The notes: a model not told the origin generated them from the sequence alone. DNA of 56,305 bases from WVXT01 sp964403285 (GCA_964403285.1 CAYOFG010000010.1:1-56305); one strand, 5' to 3'; shown: positions 1 to 8,503, counted from the stretch's first letter. Program-made: numbers and translations.

Positions 1-410
1 ATTACTCCCGCCACAGCTATACCAAGCAGTAGGCTAACTCGCTGAGGAAAAATTAAACTCCAAATTTTTCGCATAAATTTTTTGAAATAATTGTTCAATA
101 TATTCCCTTGCTGTAGCAGCAAAGCACTGTCATTGCGAGAAGCGGAAGCGAATTGACACAAATTGTCATTGCGAACGAAGTGAAGCAATCTGACACGCAG
201 TGTCATTCCGAGCGAAAGCGAAGGAATCTCGTTTTATTGTAGAGATTGCCACGCCCCTTCGGGGCTCGCAACGACTTCGTCGGGTTGCCACGGGCTTCGC
301 CCTCGCAACGACCCTTCAGGTCGATTGCCACGCTCCTTTCAGTCGCTCGCAATGACATAACTAAAAAATTCTCATTTCATTATACTTCGAACAATTGGCA
401 GTCACCTGTT
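1..410. repeat. Non-coding left edge with dispersed palindromic repeats
   Basis: No credible gene is seen here. From about 120 to 355 the sequence is a chain of copies of a CATTGCGA-type repeat unit (CATTGCGAGAAGCG, CATTGCGAACGAAG, CATTCCGAGCGAAAG, then inverted GATTGCCACG units) with small GC hairpins such as CCCCTTCGGGG. The same family recurs at 17107-17195 and near 46715. An ORF reading through it on the plus strand is repeat-encoded and was discarded. Confidence 0.7.
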
Positions 411-2345
411 TTAAAAGCTGTAGCTAAGCCTGGTGACAAATCCGTGACCCTCGTAGTTATTTGAAGAGTCCTCATCATCCTTATAAGCATCGAACTCATA
501 GCCAAAAGTTAAAGTCAGCCCCGTTCTAAAACTGTAACTGAATTCGAGACTCGCATCTGTAGTAACATTATCTGTCGGAGTTGTTACATCGTTACTCTTT
601 GCCACAACCACGGTTCCCCATGTAGAGACTGTAAACCTCTGCGGTATAACCCCCCAGTTCATACTAAGACTATAAGATTGAGATTTATCTATCGATTCGT
701 CATCCAAGTCCTTTGTCCGAGTAAGAGTAATACCGGAAGTGATTGATAGTGCCTGGGTCAGTTCACTCGTCAAACTGAAGCTTCCCGTGAGAGTAGAGAG
801 GTCATTGGAAGAATCAGTCTTGTCGCGGAAATCGGACAATTGACCGCTCGAGGAGAGACTGAGCCTTTCCAGGCTATGGGAGAGCCCTAAAGAGAAAGTC
901 TGAGTATTATTTTCCAGTGCCGAACGGGGCTTGCCCAGCATCTGGTTCAAAGAGTAACCTATGCTTAGATCTGGCAATTTACCCATATCGAAATCTATGG
1001 CTCCTGTGAGAATCGACTGTGTGGAAGTGACCTCCGACGGGTCTTTAGCGAGATTATCTCTATACTCGTTAAACCCTAAAGAAAGACTGGTAAAACCTAA
1101 ACCCTGGTAACCTGTAAGAAGTTCATAACCAGCTCTATCATTGGTAACCTCAGGACTGGCTAATGAAAAAAAGTCAGGCTCAATCCTTTCATAACTTGCC
1201 TCAAAGGAGAATTTTTCCCTCTCTAATGATGATTCAAACTTAAAACCATAATCCTTAACTTTCTCTTTCGGATAGTTCTTCGTGTCCTCCCAGTAATTAC
1301 TGTAAGCATAGTCACCATTCAATTCTATTCCGCCACCCGATTCCCAATTAATACCCATTCCCCATACCCCATTCGTAACCGGAGTCAAACTGGGTCCCCA
1401 CTCGTCTTTGTCCTCATCCAGGGATTTTTCATTATCGTCACTGAAAACATAAGAAGTATTAATAGTAAAATTTTTCGGTAATTCCACTTTCTCCTGTAGA
1501 CCGTATACATAGCGAGAGAAAGTGCCATCTGTTGAGGTCGAGCCCTCAACTGCCTCTTCTGAACGGGCAATGACCAGACCGGTGGAGAACTTCCCCTCAG
1601 TAACTATCGCCCCTCCCAACGCACCCAGTCCGTATAGAGTGAGGGAAGAGAAACCGGGCATAATATCTCCTGCTGATAAGGTAAAAAGAGGACTATAATA
1701 GTTGAACAGGATTGTATCCAAGTCGAACTTATCACTAACGGTATGGTATGTGTAAACATTTAACGAAAAGGTCCGATCAAAGAATCGACCAATTAAATTC
1801 AGGCTGGTATTACCTGTATAATTTTCCCACTGTTCACGAGAACTGTTCTCATAAGAGGTAATAAAATTTCCCCCAATTTTGAATGGCAAGACCGCCTCGG
1901 GAGCTACGGTAATGGGCATAACGCTAAAATCGTAATAATCGCTGGAGAAGATGGTCTCTTTCAAATAGGTGAGAAAAATTTTCCAATAGTAGGTTCCAGA
2001 ATAGTTACCTGGGACCTGAAAGGGAATGTAAAGGGAAAGGGTTCTCCCAGCCTCAACCTCCACCCTGCCCTTTACGGAGTCAGTCTTTGTCAGATAGTTC
2101 TTCTGGGCATCATAGATTTCGGCTCGCAAGGAGTATTCCTCTGCTATCCATTTTTCTGTCCCTGTATTTATCAGGATTACTTGAAAAGTCAGTTTTTCTC
2201 CTGCTTTAACCGGGTGGGGCGAAGGAATTGCTAACTGAGCCTTCCCCACAAAAGAACCGGAGGCGCGGGAAGTCAAAAGGGATAAAAAAATAGGAAAACA
2301 TAGAGAAAAGATATGAAAGTGAAAAAGCGAATTGTAACGCTTCAA
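411..2345 (-). CDS. Outer-membrane beta-barrel protein with N-terminal Ig-like domain
   Basis: A 644-residue protein with a hydrophobic N-terminal signal (about residues 8-28). An Ig-like segment of roughly 100 residues follows (the PHPVKAGEKLTF region, with alternating strands and a YYWKIFL strand). From about residue 155 to the end there are short amphipathic beta strands alternating with polar turns, typical of a large outer-membrane barrel, and the C-terminus is an aromatic strand ending SYSF. The start is a TTG at 2345; the frame is closed by a stop a little upstream and there is no good ATG. It follows the PorV-like export operon but is separated from it by a terminator hairpin and has its own promoter, so it may be expressed separately. 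The transported or bound ligand is unknown. Confidence 0.7.
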   Translation of the reverse strand: MKRYNSLFHFHIFSLCFPIFLSLLTSRASGSFVGKAQLAIPSPHPVKAGEKLTFQVILINTGTEKWIAEEYSLRAEIYDAQKNYLTKTDSVKGRVEVEAGRTLSLYIPFQVPGNYSGTYYWKIFLTYLKETIFSSDYYDFSVMPITVAPEAVLPFKIGGNFITSYENSSREQWENYTGNTSLNLIGRFFDRTFSLNVYTYHTVSDKFDLDTILFNYYSPLFTLSAGDIMPGFSSLTLYGLGALGGAIVTEGKFSTGLVIARSEEAVEGSTSTDGTFSRYVYGLQEKVELPKNFTINTSYVFSDDNEKSLDEDKDEWGPSLTPVTNGVWGMGINWESGGGIELNGDYAYSNYWEDTKNYPKEKVKDYGFKFESSLEREKFSFEASYERIEPDFFSLASPEVTNDRAGYELLTGYQGLGFTSLSLGFNEYRDNLAKDPSEVTSTQSILTGAIDFDMGKLPDLSIGYSLNQMLGKPRSALENNTQTFSLGLSHSLERLSLSSSGQLSDFRDKTDSSNDLSTLTGSFSLTSELTQALSITSGITLTRTKDLDDESIDKSQSYSLSMNWGVIPQRFTVSTWGTVVVAKSNDVTTPTDNVTTDASLEFSYSFRTGLTLTFGYEFDAYKDDEDSSNNYEGHGFVTRLSYSF

Positions 2346-2396
2346 TTTTATTTGTCGTTAAATATCCTTGCCTGGTGGCAACAGTAAATTCTATGT

Positions 2397-2419
2397 GAGA
2401 ATAACACTGTGTTATTCTC
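2397..2419. promoter_or_regulatory. Perfect 23-bp palindrome in the leader of the barrel gene
   Basis: GAGAATAACAC, one base, then GTGTTATTCTC: eleven-base arms with no mismatch. It is centred at 2408, about 18 bases downstream of the predicted transcription start (near 2425) and 63 bases before the TTG start. This position would suit a repressor operator; it could also be a small hairpin in the mRNA leader. Confidence 0.45.
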
Positions 2420-2431
2420 TATTTTTGTTTT

Positions 2432-2460
2432 AAATTAACATATTTTATAGATAATGTCAA
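2432..2460 (-). promoter_or_regulatory. Predicted sigma-70-type promoter of the barrel gene
   Basis: A consensus TTGACA (2460-2455) is followed after 17 bases by TAATTT (2437-2432) on the minus strand. The -35 is perfect and the -10 is weak. It lies between the terminator at 2463-2493 and the barrel gene, which supports an independent transcription unit. Confidence 0.5.
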
Positions 2461-2462
2461 TT

Positions 2463-2493
2463 AAAAAACCCCTGTATTTATCGAATACAAGGG
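2463..2493 (-). terminator. Rho-independent terminator after the FecR-domain gene
   Basis: On the minus strand a stem CCCTTGTATT / AATACAGGGG with a short loop is followed by six T residues. It lies about 75 bases downstream of the FecR-domain stop and just ahead of the next promoter. Confidence 0.6.
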
Positions 2494-2509
2494 CTATTTT
2501 TCAATAATG

Positions 2510-2571
2510 GAGTAGCGAAGCAAAGCTTCGCGTTTATAACGCGATAAAAAAAGTACCTGTCCCCTTTTTTA
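2510..2571. repeat. Dispersed hairpin repeats (GCGAAGC type and GGGGACAGG type)
   Basis: GCGAAGC-AAA-GCTTCGC (2515-2531) belongs to the family also seen at 7357-7410, 32296-32353 and 52170-52225. It abuts a copy of the GGGGACAGGTACTTTTTT motif (minus strand, about 2549-2568), which ends exactly at the FecR-domain stop codon. Confidence 0.7.
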
Positions 2572-3585
2572 TTTGAATTTCAATCTCAGGGTCTTCTCTC
2601 CCTCCTCGTCCCTGATCTTCAGAATCAAATCTTTCTCCTTTGCTGGAACTATATTGATATCAGCAATTGCCGAATCAAGGTCAGGATATGTGGCCGAAAC
2701 AGTCAATTTCTCAGAACGGGAATCTTTCAACATAACCTCTGCCCAGCCACTTTTCAATACCACTCTTGCCGGAAAGGTCCCCCAACTGCTCCCCCTGTCA
2801 GGAGAGAACTGGACTGTCCCTGATGCAGAGTTCAGAAGAATCTCCTCTGCAAAGTCTAAATTTCGCTCGCCATTGCCATCTACAGCTTCAATAGTGAGCC
2901 AGAAGGGAAGACTCGCCACCTGTGGGGAAGATTCCAATTTTATCTTTAAACTCCCTTTTATCTCCACTTCCTCCTGCCACCCGGGTTCAAGTTCAAGGTC
3001 GACTTTCTCTGGTGGCTGGGGGGCCTGGTTCGGCTGCACCACCGTCTTCTTCGCCTCAGTCAGGGTAACACTTCCCATCTCATTCCACACCTCCACAATT
3101 CCTTTATGTACCAGAACAGTAGTAAGTCCGCTCTTCCTTACATTGGTATTAAATTCCGTTCCTCTAACAGCAGCCACTGCTACCGGCGTATGCATCTCAA
3201 ATTTAACTCCCTCTATCATAATCTTTGAGAAAATCTCACCGATAAGGAGGTCAATAGCATTCTTCATTTCCCTCTCTTCTGTTATCTGGATAGCAAATGT
3301 AGAATTCTCATTAATCTTCAATTCTATACCATTGGCAAAAGTAATTGCCGCTTTAGAATTTGCACCTGTTTTCAACTGGTCGCCCTCGTAGAGGAACATC
3401 CCTTTTCTTGCCTCTGCCCACTTCTCTGTTTTATAAGGAAGGACTTCTAATCTCCCGGAGATAGAAGTGACAATAGCCGCCACATTTGTCTTCTCCTGGG
3501 CCCAGCAAGTGGGAGAAAAAATAGACAGAGATACCATTAGTATGACGAATCCAAAAAATACTTTTCTACTTTTCCACCCGTTCAC
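2569..3585 (-). CDS. FecR-domain exported protein
   Basis: About 338 residues from the GTG at 3585, which has a GGGGTGA ribosome site five bases upstream. A longer ORF upstream to 3630 is encoded by a dispersed repeat and is unlikely to be translated. It has a signal peptide (VFFGFVILMVSLSIF, cleavage near CWAQ), then a FecR domain at about 45-175 of the mature region. The domain starts with the effects-of-potential pattern VTSISGRLEVLPY and has the hallmark AVAAVRGTEFNTNV motif. Free-standing FecR domains of this kind occur in exported envelope proteins, not only in sigma regulators; no TonB-type receptor or ECF sigma gene is adjacent. The C-terminal half is an Ig-like beta domain. Role unknown; probably part of the same export unit as its neighbours. 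Confidence 0.8.
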   Translation of the reverse strand: MNGWKSRKVFFGFVILMVSLSIFSPTCWAQEKTNVAAIVTSISGRLEVLPYKTEKWAEARKGMFLYEGDQLKTGANSKAAITFANGIELKINENSTFAIQITEEREMKNAIDLLIGEIFSKIMIEGVKFEMHTPVAVAAVRGTEFNTNVRKSGLTTVLVHKGIVEVWNEMGSVTLTEAKKTVVQPNQAPQPPEKVDLELEPGWQEEVEIKGSLKIKLESSPQVASLPFWLTIEAVDGNGERNLDFAEEILLNSASGTVQFSPDRGSSWGTFPARVVLKSGWAEVMLKDSRSEKLTVSATYPDLDSAIADINIVPAKEKDLILKIRDEEGEKTLRLKFK

Positions 3586-3604
3586 TTTTTTCACCCCGCT
3601 TACT

Positions 3605-3678
3605 TGGTCGGGCACTCTTTGTAGCGGCAAAGCGTAAGCTTTGCCTTCCCTTAGCAGAGCTATCGCTCTGCAGCTACA
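3605..3678. repeat. Dispersed palindromic repeats
   Basis: A GGTCGGGCACTC unit, then GCAAAGCGTAAGCTTTGC and GCAGAGCTATCGCTCTGC hairpins ending in AGCTACA. The same two hairpins recur as a pair at 36570-36627 and singly at 9325, 37960 and 45680. They lie between the CARDB and FecR-domain genes and disturb neither reading frame. Confidence 0.75.
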
Positions 3679-3685
3679 TTTATCA

Positions 3686-4999
3686 CTATTTCACCACTTC
3701 TATTTCCACACCAACAACCTTCGCCTTTCCCTGTTCCAGCTTCTCCAACTCTTGGTTAATATCTCCCTGAGGAATAAGCGTTACTTCGCTGGGCGTGTAA
3801 CCCTCCAGCTCCTTTAAAATCTCTGAATCCGTTATGAATGTCTTGATAATTTTCCATACTTCCCAGAGTTCATAGTGTCTGGGCTCCAGGGCTAAAGTGA
3901 AGGCCTTAGTAAGCATATTATTTCTTATATTGTCATCGGGAAAATCTATTGCCGCACTGACAGTGACCATCTTTTCTTTAACCGCTCCACCGAGAAAGGT
4001 CAGAGTCTCTTCCTTGCCGATGTTGATAAAACCTAATAACTGGTAGGGGATAACCGGCACGCCGTTTATATAGAGATTAACCCGAGTATTGGAAATCGCC
4101 ATCCCTCCTTGATTCTTCACTAAAACATTAAATTTTAACTCGCTTGCTGTACTATCCTCATCCAGGATAATGTCGGTCACGGCTAAATCTTTTGTACTGG
4201 CAGAAGGAGCCGTCTCTTTGAGAGTAAAGGAGAAAGGAATAGGCGTTTTTGCCACCACATTTCCTTGACTATCCAGTCCCTCTACCTTCCACCAATACAC
4301 AACGCCTCCTGCCAGTTTCTGGCGCGGGTCTTGAGGGCTGGTAGGATACTGTAAGTAGGTTGCAGGCGGATCGGGATATTCACCTTTCCCCGTCTGGAAG
4401 AGGCAATTATAGAAACCTTTATCATCGTCAACATAGACCCTGTACTTTGTAGCGCCAGAAGAGACCCACCTGAAAGTCAAAGGTTTATCAATCAAGTCCT
4501 TAGCCCCATTTGCAGGATATGAGAGGGTAAGTGAAGGCGAATAAACATAAAAGTCCATCGCTTTAGTGGCAATGCCCGTGACACCAGCATATTCCACATT
4601 TACCACTGCCGTATAGGTATATTTACCAGAACCTTCATAAAAATCGCCAATAGGTATATTCTTTATACTGGACTTTTCTGTGCCTACATCCACCTTCCCC
4701 ACTCCAATATTACCTATGTGAGTAAATACTGTTTTACCGCTCGGTCCACGTACATAAAAGTAGAACCATATCACCTTCGCATTTTCATAAGCGTTATAAC
4801 AGGTGATAGAAAAGCCAATCTTCTCACTTGAGGAGTAATTGGGAGGGATTCGCTCCCTGCCAGCAGAATCTAAAATTTTTATCTCTGTAATCTTTATGCT
4901 TCCACTCGTTGTTGTTTGTGGTTCTCCAGAGCAAGTCAGAACCAGAAGAAGCAGAATAGATAAACCAAAAGTTAAGATTTTTCTATTTGTCTTTTCCAT
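3686..4999 (-). CDS. CARDB-domain exported protein
   Basis: 437 residues with an N-terminal signal (about 8-22) and a possible lipobox ending LTC at Cys23. Thr at -1 is unusual, so acylation is uncertain. Three beta domains can be seen: an Ig-like segment at about 33-150, a fibronectin-like segment at 155-262 (LTLSYPANGAKDL, then FRWVSSGATKYRVYVDDDKG), and a CARDB-type segment at about 270-370 (DLAVTDIILDEDS, VLVKNQGGMAISNTRVNLYING). A Lys/Glu-rich tail follows. CARDB domains are adhesion-like modules of extracellular proteins. The ATG at 4999 has an AAGGTG ribosome site inside the gap after the previous gene, only four bases away, so translation is probably coupled to the propeller-like protein upstream. 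Confidence 0.75.
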   Translation of the reverse strand: MEKTNRKILTFGLSILLLLVLTCSGEPQTTTSGSIKITEIKILDSAGRERIPPNYSSSEKIGFSITCYNAYENAKVIWFYFYVRGPSGKTVFTHIGNIGVGKVDVGTEKSSIKNIPIGDFYEGSGKYTYTAVVNVEYAGVTGIATKAMDFYVYSPSLTLSYPANGAKDLIDKPLTFRWVSSGATKYRVYVDDDKGFYNCLFQTGKGEYPDPPATYLQYPTSPQDPRQKLAGGVVYWWKVEGLDSQGNVVAKTPIPFSFTLKETAPSASTKDLAVTDIILDEDSTASELKFNVLVKNQGGMAISNTRVNLYINGVPVIPYQLLGFINIGKEETLTFLGGAVKEKMVTVSAAIDFPDDNIRNNMLTKAFTLALEPRHYELWEVWKIIKTFITDSEILKELEGYTPSEVTLIPQGDINQELEKLEQGKAKVVGVEIEVVK

Positions 5000-5003
5000 T
5001 TCT

Positions 5004-7349
5004 TCACCTTATGACTGCCAGTCTTTTTACTACTTTTTTACTCTCATTGCTATCTTTATCTTTTACTTCCACAATGTAGATGTAGACGCCACTGGCAACT
5101 TCCTTTCCAGAATTGTTCTTACAATCCCACAAAAACTTGTAAATAGGTGCATCCGCTCCATCTATCTCGTTATCCTTAACTTTTTTCACCAGTTCACCGT
5201 TAATATTATAAATCTCAATCTCAGCCTCAGGGTCAGTATAGCCACAATAGTATCGTATGGTAGTTAAGCCACTTTTTGCCGGGTTGGGATAATTGAACAC
5301 TGTCTCTCCAGGCATTATACCAAATACGAAGTTAACTTTCAAAGTCTCGCCTTCCTTCAAGTTTACCGTTCTGGGTTTACTATAAATAGTTCCATTATAT
5401 GCCCGGGCAATGAATCTTCCGGGAAGAAGGTTCGGTATACTATAACTTCCATCCGCCCCTAAAGGAACCCGGGCAATAACCTTTCCCCTCTGCTCCAACT
5501 CCACAAAGGCAATGCCATTACCCGGGGATAACATCTTCTGGAGCCCTGAGCCACTAATTCTCTTTGATTTGAGAGAAGAAAGACCAGCGATATATTTATT
5601 TTCTACTCCATTAACTATTCCTACAACCTCTCCCAGAATATAATCTACTTCTAAAATGAACCACAACAGGTTGTTGGGAGCCTTGCTCTCTATAGAGACA
5701 CTAGTCACAATATCATTAGCCGACCAGGTTGCCCGCACTTCATAGGAAGGCACGGATTGCAAGCCGGTCAACTCATAATATCCATTAAAAGTGATGTCGC
5801 TGGAGACCAATTTATTATCTTTCAGCGCCTCAACTTCTACACCAGTTATTCCTCTTATTGTTTCTGTTATTTCGTCTATTATGTTTATTAAATCAGTAAA
5901 CCTTAAGACTATGCCAGAAATTGAGGGAGATGGAAACTGAGGCGCATTACCGATTACCCGTTGGGCATATATGTTGTAATCGCCGGCAGTTCCTCCCACC
6001 CAGGCAATAATCACTCCACCAGAATTATCGCTTACCATCTGGTGCTCACTTATAATTGATGCCTGGCAGACCTGAACCTGGGGATTAATCCACACCGGCT
6101 CACCATCTTGATTCCGCTCTGAAGCAAAAATTTTGTAACTATCTGTGAATAAATCCTTTTCTCTCCAGGTAATAATCCCTCCTCCCTGATTATCGCTTAC
6201 CATCCGGGGAGCTACCTGGTCACCAATCCATCCAGCCATCAACTTCTCATCTCCAGATTGCAAGGAAGGTGTGTCAGTCCCTACTTTCACAGCATAAATA
6301 TCCCAGTTTCCACTCCTCATATCTTCCCAGGCAATAATGGCCCCAATGGTTGCTCCTTGAAGGAGGTCATTAATGATAACTGGCTTGTATTGTGTATCTA
6401 TTCCTTCACAGATAGGTATTCCATTATTAGTCCATACCTGCGCGCCACCAGAACTTATCCACTGGGCATAGATGTCTGAATTTGTAGTTCCATTACGGTA
6501 GTCCGTCCAGACGATAATTGCCCCTCCCATGCCATCAGCGACAACTTCAGGATTTTCCTGGTGACGAGATGCCACAGTCACAGTGTTCCCATTAACATCC
6601 CAACTAGGAGTGCCACTGAAAATATCTATCTGTTGTGCATAGATGTCATAATTATTATTATTACGATAGTCCTGCCAGGTTATAATTACATGGTCTTGGC
6701 CATCATTTATAATTTTGGGATATTCCTTAGGAGCTGTCCCATTACTTACTGCCACCTCTGTTCCCCACGGCATAGTCCCATCATCTTTTATCCTCTGTGC
6801 GTAAATCGAGTAGTTACCAGTGTAACTCTCCTCCCAGACAATAACAGCCCCTCCTTGCCCATCACTCACAATTTCTGGTAAGCATTGTCCATATCCCATC
6901 GCGTCCCTGAGTTTTACCTCACCTATCCATGGAGTAGCACCTGTACTACTTATCCTTACAGCATATATGGCTGGATAAATTCCCTGCCAATCTTCCCAGG
7001 CAATAATTGCCCCACCAGAACCATCGCCAACAACTACTGGGCTTGTTTGCCTCATTGTCGCAGTGCACACCGGCACACCGTATGTGGTCCATTGCGTCAC
7101 CCCATTCTCATTTATCTTTTGCGCATAAATATCTGCGTCTCCTTTACGATAGTCCTCCCAGACAATAATTGCACCGCCAGAGCCATCGGGAACCATTCTG
7201 ATATTTTGTTGGGTATTACTCGCTGTGCAGACTGGCTTAGCTGTGTCCCAGGCTATCCCGCCCTCGGCAAATGCTATTTCCCTGGAAGTAACCAGGAAGG
7301 CAAAAAAGACCAAAATTGGAATTAAAGCGATTCTTTTCATCTTTTCCAT
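5004..7349 (-). CDS. Secreted repeat (propeller-like) protein with FlgD/sorting-type C-terminal domain
   Basis: 781 residues with a signal peptide (ALIPILVFFAFLV). Eight repeats of about 50 residues fill positions 45-470; each has the core DGxGGAIIVWEDYR followed by DIYAQ and resembles a beta-propeller blade. A carboxypeptidase-regulatory/prealbumin-like region (about 480-680) follows. The last 90 residues have the layout of FlgD-Ig and type IX secretion C-terminal domains: YPNPAKSG, IYNINGELVKKV, a Trp strand, SGVYIYIVEV and a final KKVVKRLAVIR. In Bacteroidota such a domain directs export through PorV. Here a PorV-like gene lies immediately upstream, which makes this the likely cargo. Start at 7349 or, with better ribosome-site spacing, ATG 7340. 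Confidence 0.75.
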   Translation of the reverse strand: MEKMKRIALIPILVFFAFLVTSREIAFAEGGIAWDTAKPVCTASNTQQNIRMVPDGSGGAIIVWEDYRKGDADIYAQKINENGVTQWTTYGVPVCTATMRQTSPVVVGDGSGGAIIAWEDWQGIYPAIYAVRISSTGATPWIGEVKLRDAMGYGQCLPEIVSDGQGGAVIVWEESYTGNYSIYAQRIKDDGTMPWGTEVAVSNGTAPKEYPKIINDGQDHVIITWQDYRNNNNYDIYAQQIDIFSGTPSWDVNGNTVTVASRHQENPEVVADGMGGAIIVWTDYRNGTTNSDIYAQWISSGGAQVWTNNGIPICEGIDTQYKPVIINDLLQGATIGAIIAWEDMRSGNWDIYAVKVGTDTPSLQSGDEKLMAGWIGDQVAPRMVSDNQGGGIITWREKDLFTDSYKIFASERNQDGEPVWINPQVQVCQASIISEHQMVSDNSGGVIIAWVGGTAGDYNIYAQRVIGNAPQFPSPSISGIVLRFTDLINIIDEITETIRGITGVEVEALKDNKLVSSDITFNGYYELTGLQSVPSYEVRATWSANDIVTSVSIESKAPNNLLWFILEVDYILGEVVGIVNGVENKYIAGLSSLKSKRISGSGLQKMLSPGNGIAFVELEQRGKVIARVPLGADGSYSIPNLLPGRFIARAYNGTIYSKPRTVNLKEGETLKVNFVFGIMPGETVFNYPNPAKSGLTTIRYYCGYTDPEAEIEIYNINGELVKKVKDNEIDGADAPIYKFLWDCKNNSGKEVASGVYIYIVEVKDKDSNESKKVVKRLAVIR

Positions 7350-7356
7350 CCACCAT

Positions 7357-7410
7357 TTGGAGTAGCACCGCTTGCGGTGCGTTATCGCGAAACAAGTTTC
7401 GCTACTCCAA
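7357..7410. repeat. Dispersed hairpin repeat (GGAGTAGC family)
   Basis: GGAGTAGC, a GCACCGCTTGCGGTGC hairpin, GTTATCGCGAAAC, then AAGTTTCGCTACTCC. The outer ends are inverted copies of each other, so the whole unit can fold. It sits between the PorV-like gene and its cargo gene. Confidence 0.75.
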
Positions 7411-7411
7411 T

Positions 7412-8416
7412 CTACAACTTTATAGTCAGCGATATCCTATGCGTATTCCCTAAGTCGCCATAGGGAACCCAGACATAATCTACTGCCATCCTCTTCCAGA
7501 CAAATCCTGCTCCTGCCGAAAGTCCCGACAAGGCATTTAAGTCCTCAATGGTATTGGTCTTGTATCCTACCCTTGCGGCAAGTGCAATATCTTTCATCTT
7601 CTGGTAAACGAACTCCACACCAAAATGTCCATTGGGAACATTATCTATGGGAGCGTTGACATCACAAGCTAAAGTGACCTCAGATTGGATCGACCTCAGG
7701 TCATAAGTCTTGGCTACACCTGCTTTTATATTGAGAGGCAACGGGTCACTCTCTCTAATAAATTTTATCTTCGGACCAATATTCTGCACTGCAAATCCTA
7801 CTTGCAATTTATCTCTTGAAAATCTCCCTCTTTGTATCCGATGAGTAACTCGATAGAGTAGTCCTATATCTACTGCTCCACCCCACGCTGTTTCATTTTC
7901 TATTCTCTGGTGGATTAGTTTCGCATTGGCGCCAATAGAGATTGTTTTGCTGACTTTACGGGCATAGGCTCCTGCCACAGCAATATCGTATGCGGCAAAA
8001 GTTCCCTCAGGCTCCGTGGTCTCCGTGGTTCTCTGTTCAAGACCCGTGGTATACAGGGCCATGGCACTGATACCAAACCCTTGAGCTCCTTCTTCCGACC
8101 TGATAGGCTGCACATATCCCAAAAATTCATACCTTATGCCTTCCAGCCACTCGTTGTGCATAGCAGTAATCTCTCTCTCTTCCAGCTGGGCCAGTCCAGC
8201 GGGGTTCCAGTAAGTAGTATTGGCATCATCAGCCACAGCCACAAAGGCGCCTCCCATTGCCACAGGACGCGCGCCTGCCTCAATTTTCAAGAAAGTTGCC
8301 CCGGTTGTGCCTGCCTTCTCTTTGGAAAAGATCCCTGCCGAGCTTGTAGAAACAATTAAGAGAAGAGAAATAGCAAGGAGTAGGAATAAGCACATTACCT
8401 CGCTTTTCTTTTCCAT
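7412..8416 (-). CDS. PorV/PorQ-family outer-membrane protein (UPF0164-like)
   Basis: 334 residues with a signal peptide (CLFLLLAISLLLIV). The hallmark N-terminal block is present: FLKIEAGARPVAMGGAFVAV followed by NTTYWNPAGLAQLEEREITAMHNEW (residues about 42-90), typical of PorV/PorQ and of FadL-like 14-stranded barrels. The remainder alternates beta strands to a terminal HRISLTIKL. PorV is the outer-membrane shuttle of the type IX secretion system; UPF0164 relatives occur widely in candidate phyla without proof of that role. It is first in the operon, with an AAGGAGG ribosome site. It is probably controlled by the CRP-type sites upstream. No PorU peptidase or GldKLMN genes lie in the window. 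Confidence 0.8.
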   Translation of the reverse strand: MEKKSEVMCLFLLLAISLLLIVSTSSAGIFSKEKAGTTGATFLKIEAGARPVAMGGAFVAVADDANTTYWNPAGLAQLEEREITAMHNEWLEGIRYEFLGYVQPIRSEEGAQGFGISAMALYTTGLEQRTTETTEPEGTFAAYDIAVAGAYARKVSKTISIGANAKLIHQRIENETAWGGAVDIGLLYRVTHRIQRGRFSRDKLQVGFAVQNIGPKIKFIRESDPLPLNIKAGVAKTYDLRSIQSEVTLACDVNAPIDNVPNGHFGVEFVYQKMKDIALAARVGYKTNTIEDLNALSGLSAGAGFVWKRMAVDYVWVPYGDLGNTHRISLTIKL

Positions 8417-8437
8417 TCTTCCTCCTTTTCAATATTA

Positions 8438-8443
8438 AGTATA
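8438..8443 (-). promoter_or_regulatory. Predicted -10 element of the PorV operon
   Basis: TATACT on the minus strand, five of six matches to TATAAT, preceded by the A+T-rich TACCTATAG. There is no recognisable -35 hexamer; a CRP-type site occupies that position instead, as expected for a class II activated promoter. Predicted transcription start is about 8431, with a 14-base leader to the ATG. Confidence 0.5.
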
Positions 8444-8464
8444 CTATAGGTATTGCAATATTTC

Positions 8465-8503
8465 AGTGATTAAAGTCACAATTTAATTGTGATTTTAGTC
8501 ACA
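8465..8503. promoter_or_regulatory. Two CRP/FNR-type operators upstream of the PorV operon
   Basis: Site 1 is AGTGATTAAAGTCACA (8465-8480), one mismatch from the TGTGA-N6-TCACA consensus. Site 2 is TGTGATTTTAGTCACA (8488-8503), a perfect match. They are 23 bp apart centre to centre, and the sequence between them is itself an inverted repeat (TCACAATT-T-AATTGTGA). With the start predicted at 8431, site 1 is centred at -41.5 and site 2 at -64.5, the geometry of an activated promoter. Confidence 0.7.

Noticed and set aside
2573..3391. 272-residue plus-strand ORF
   Set aside because: It lies wholly antisense to the FecR-domain gene, has low-complexity Ser/Thr composition and no ribosome site.
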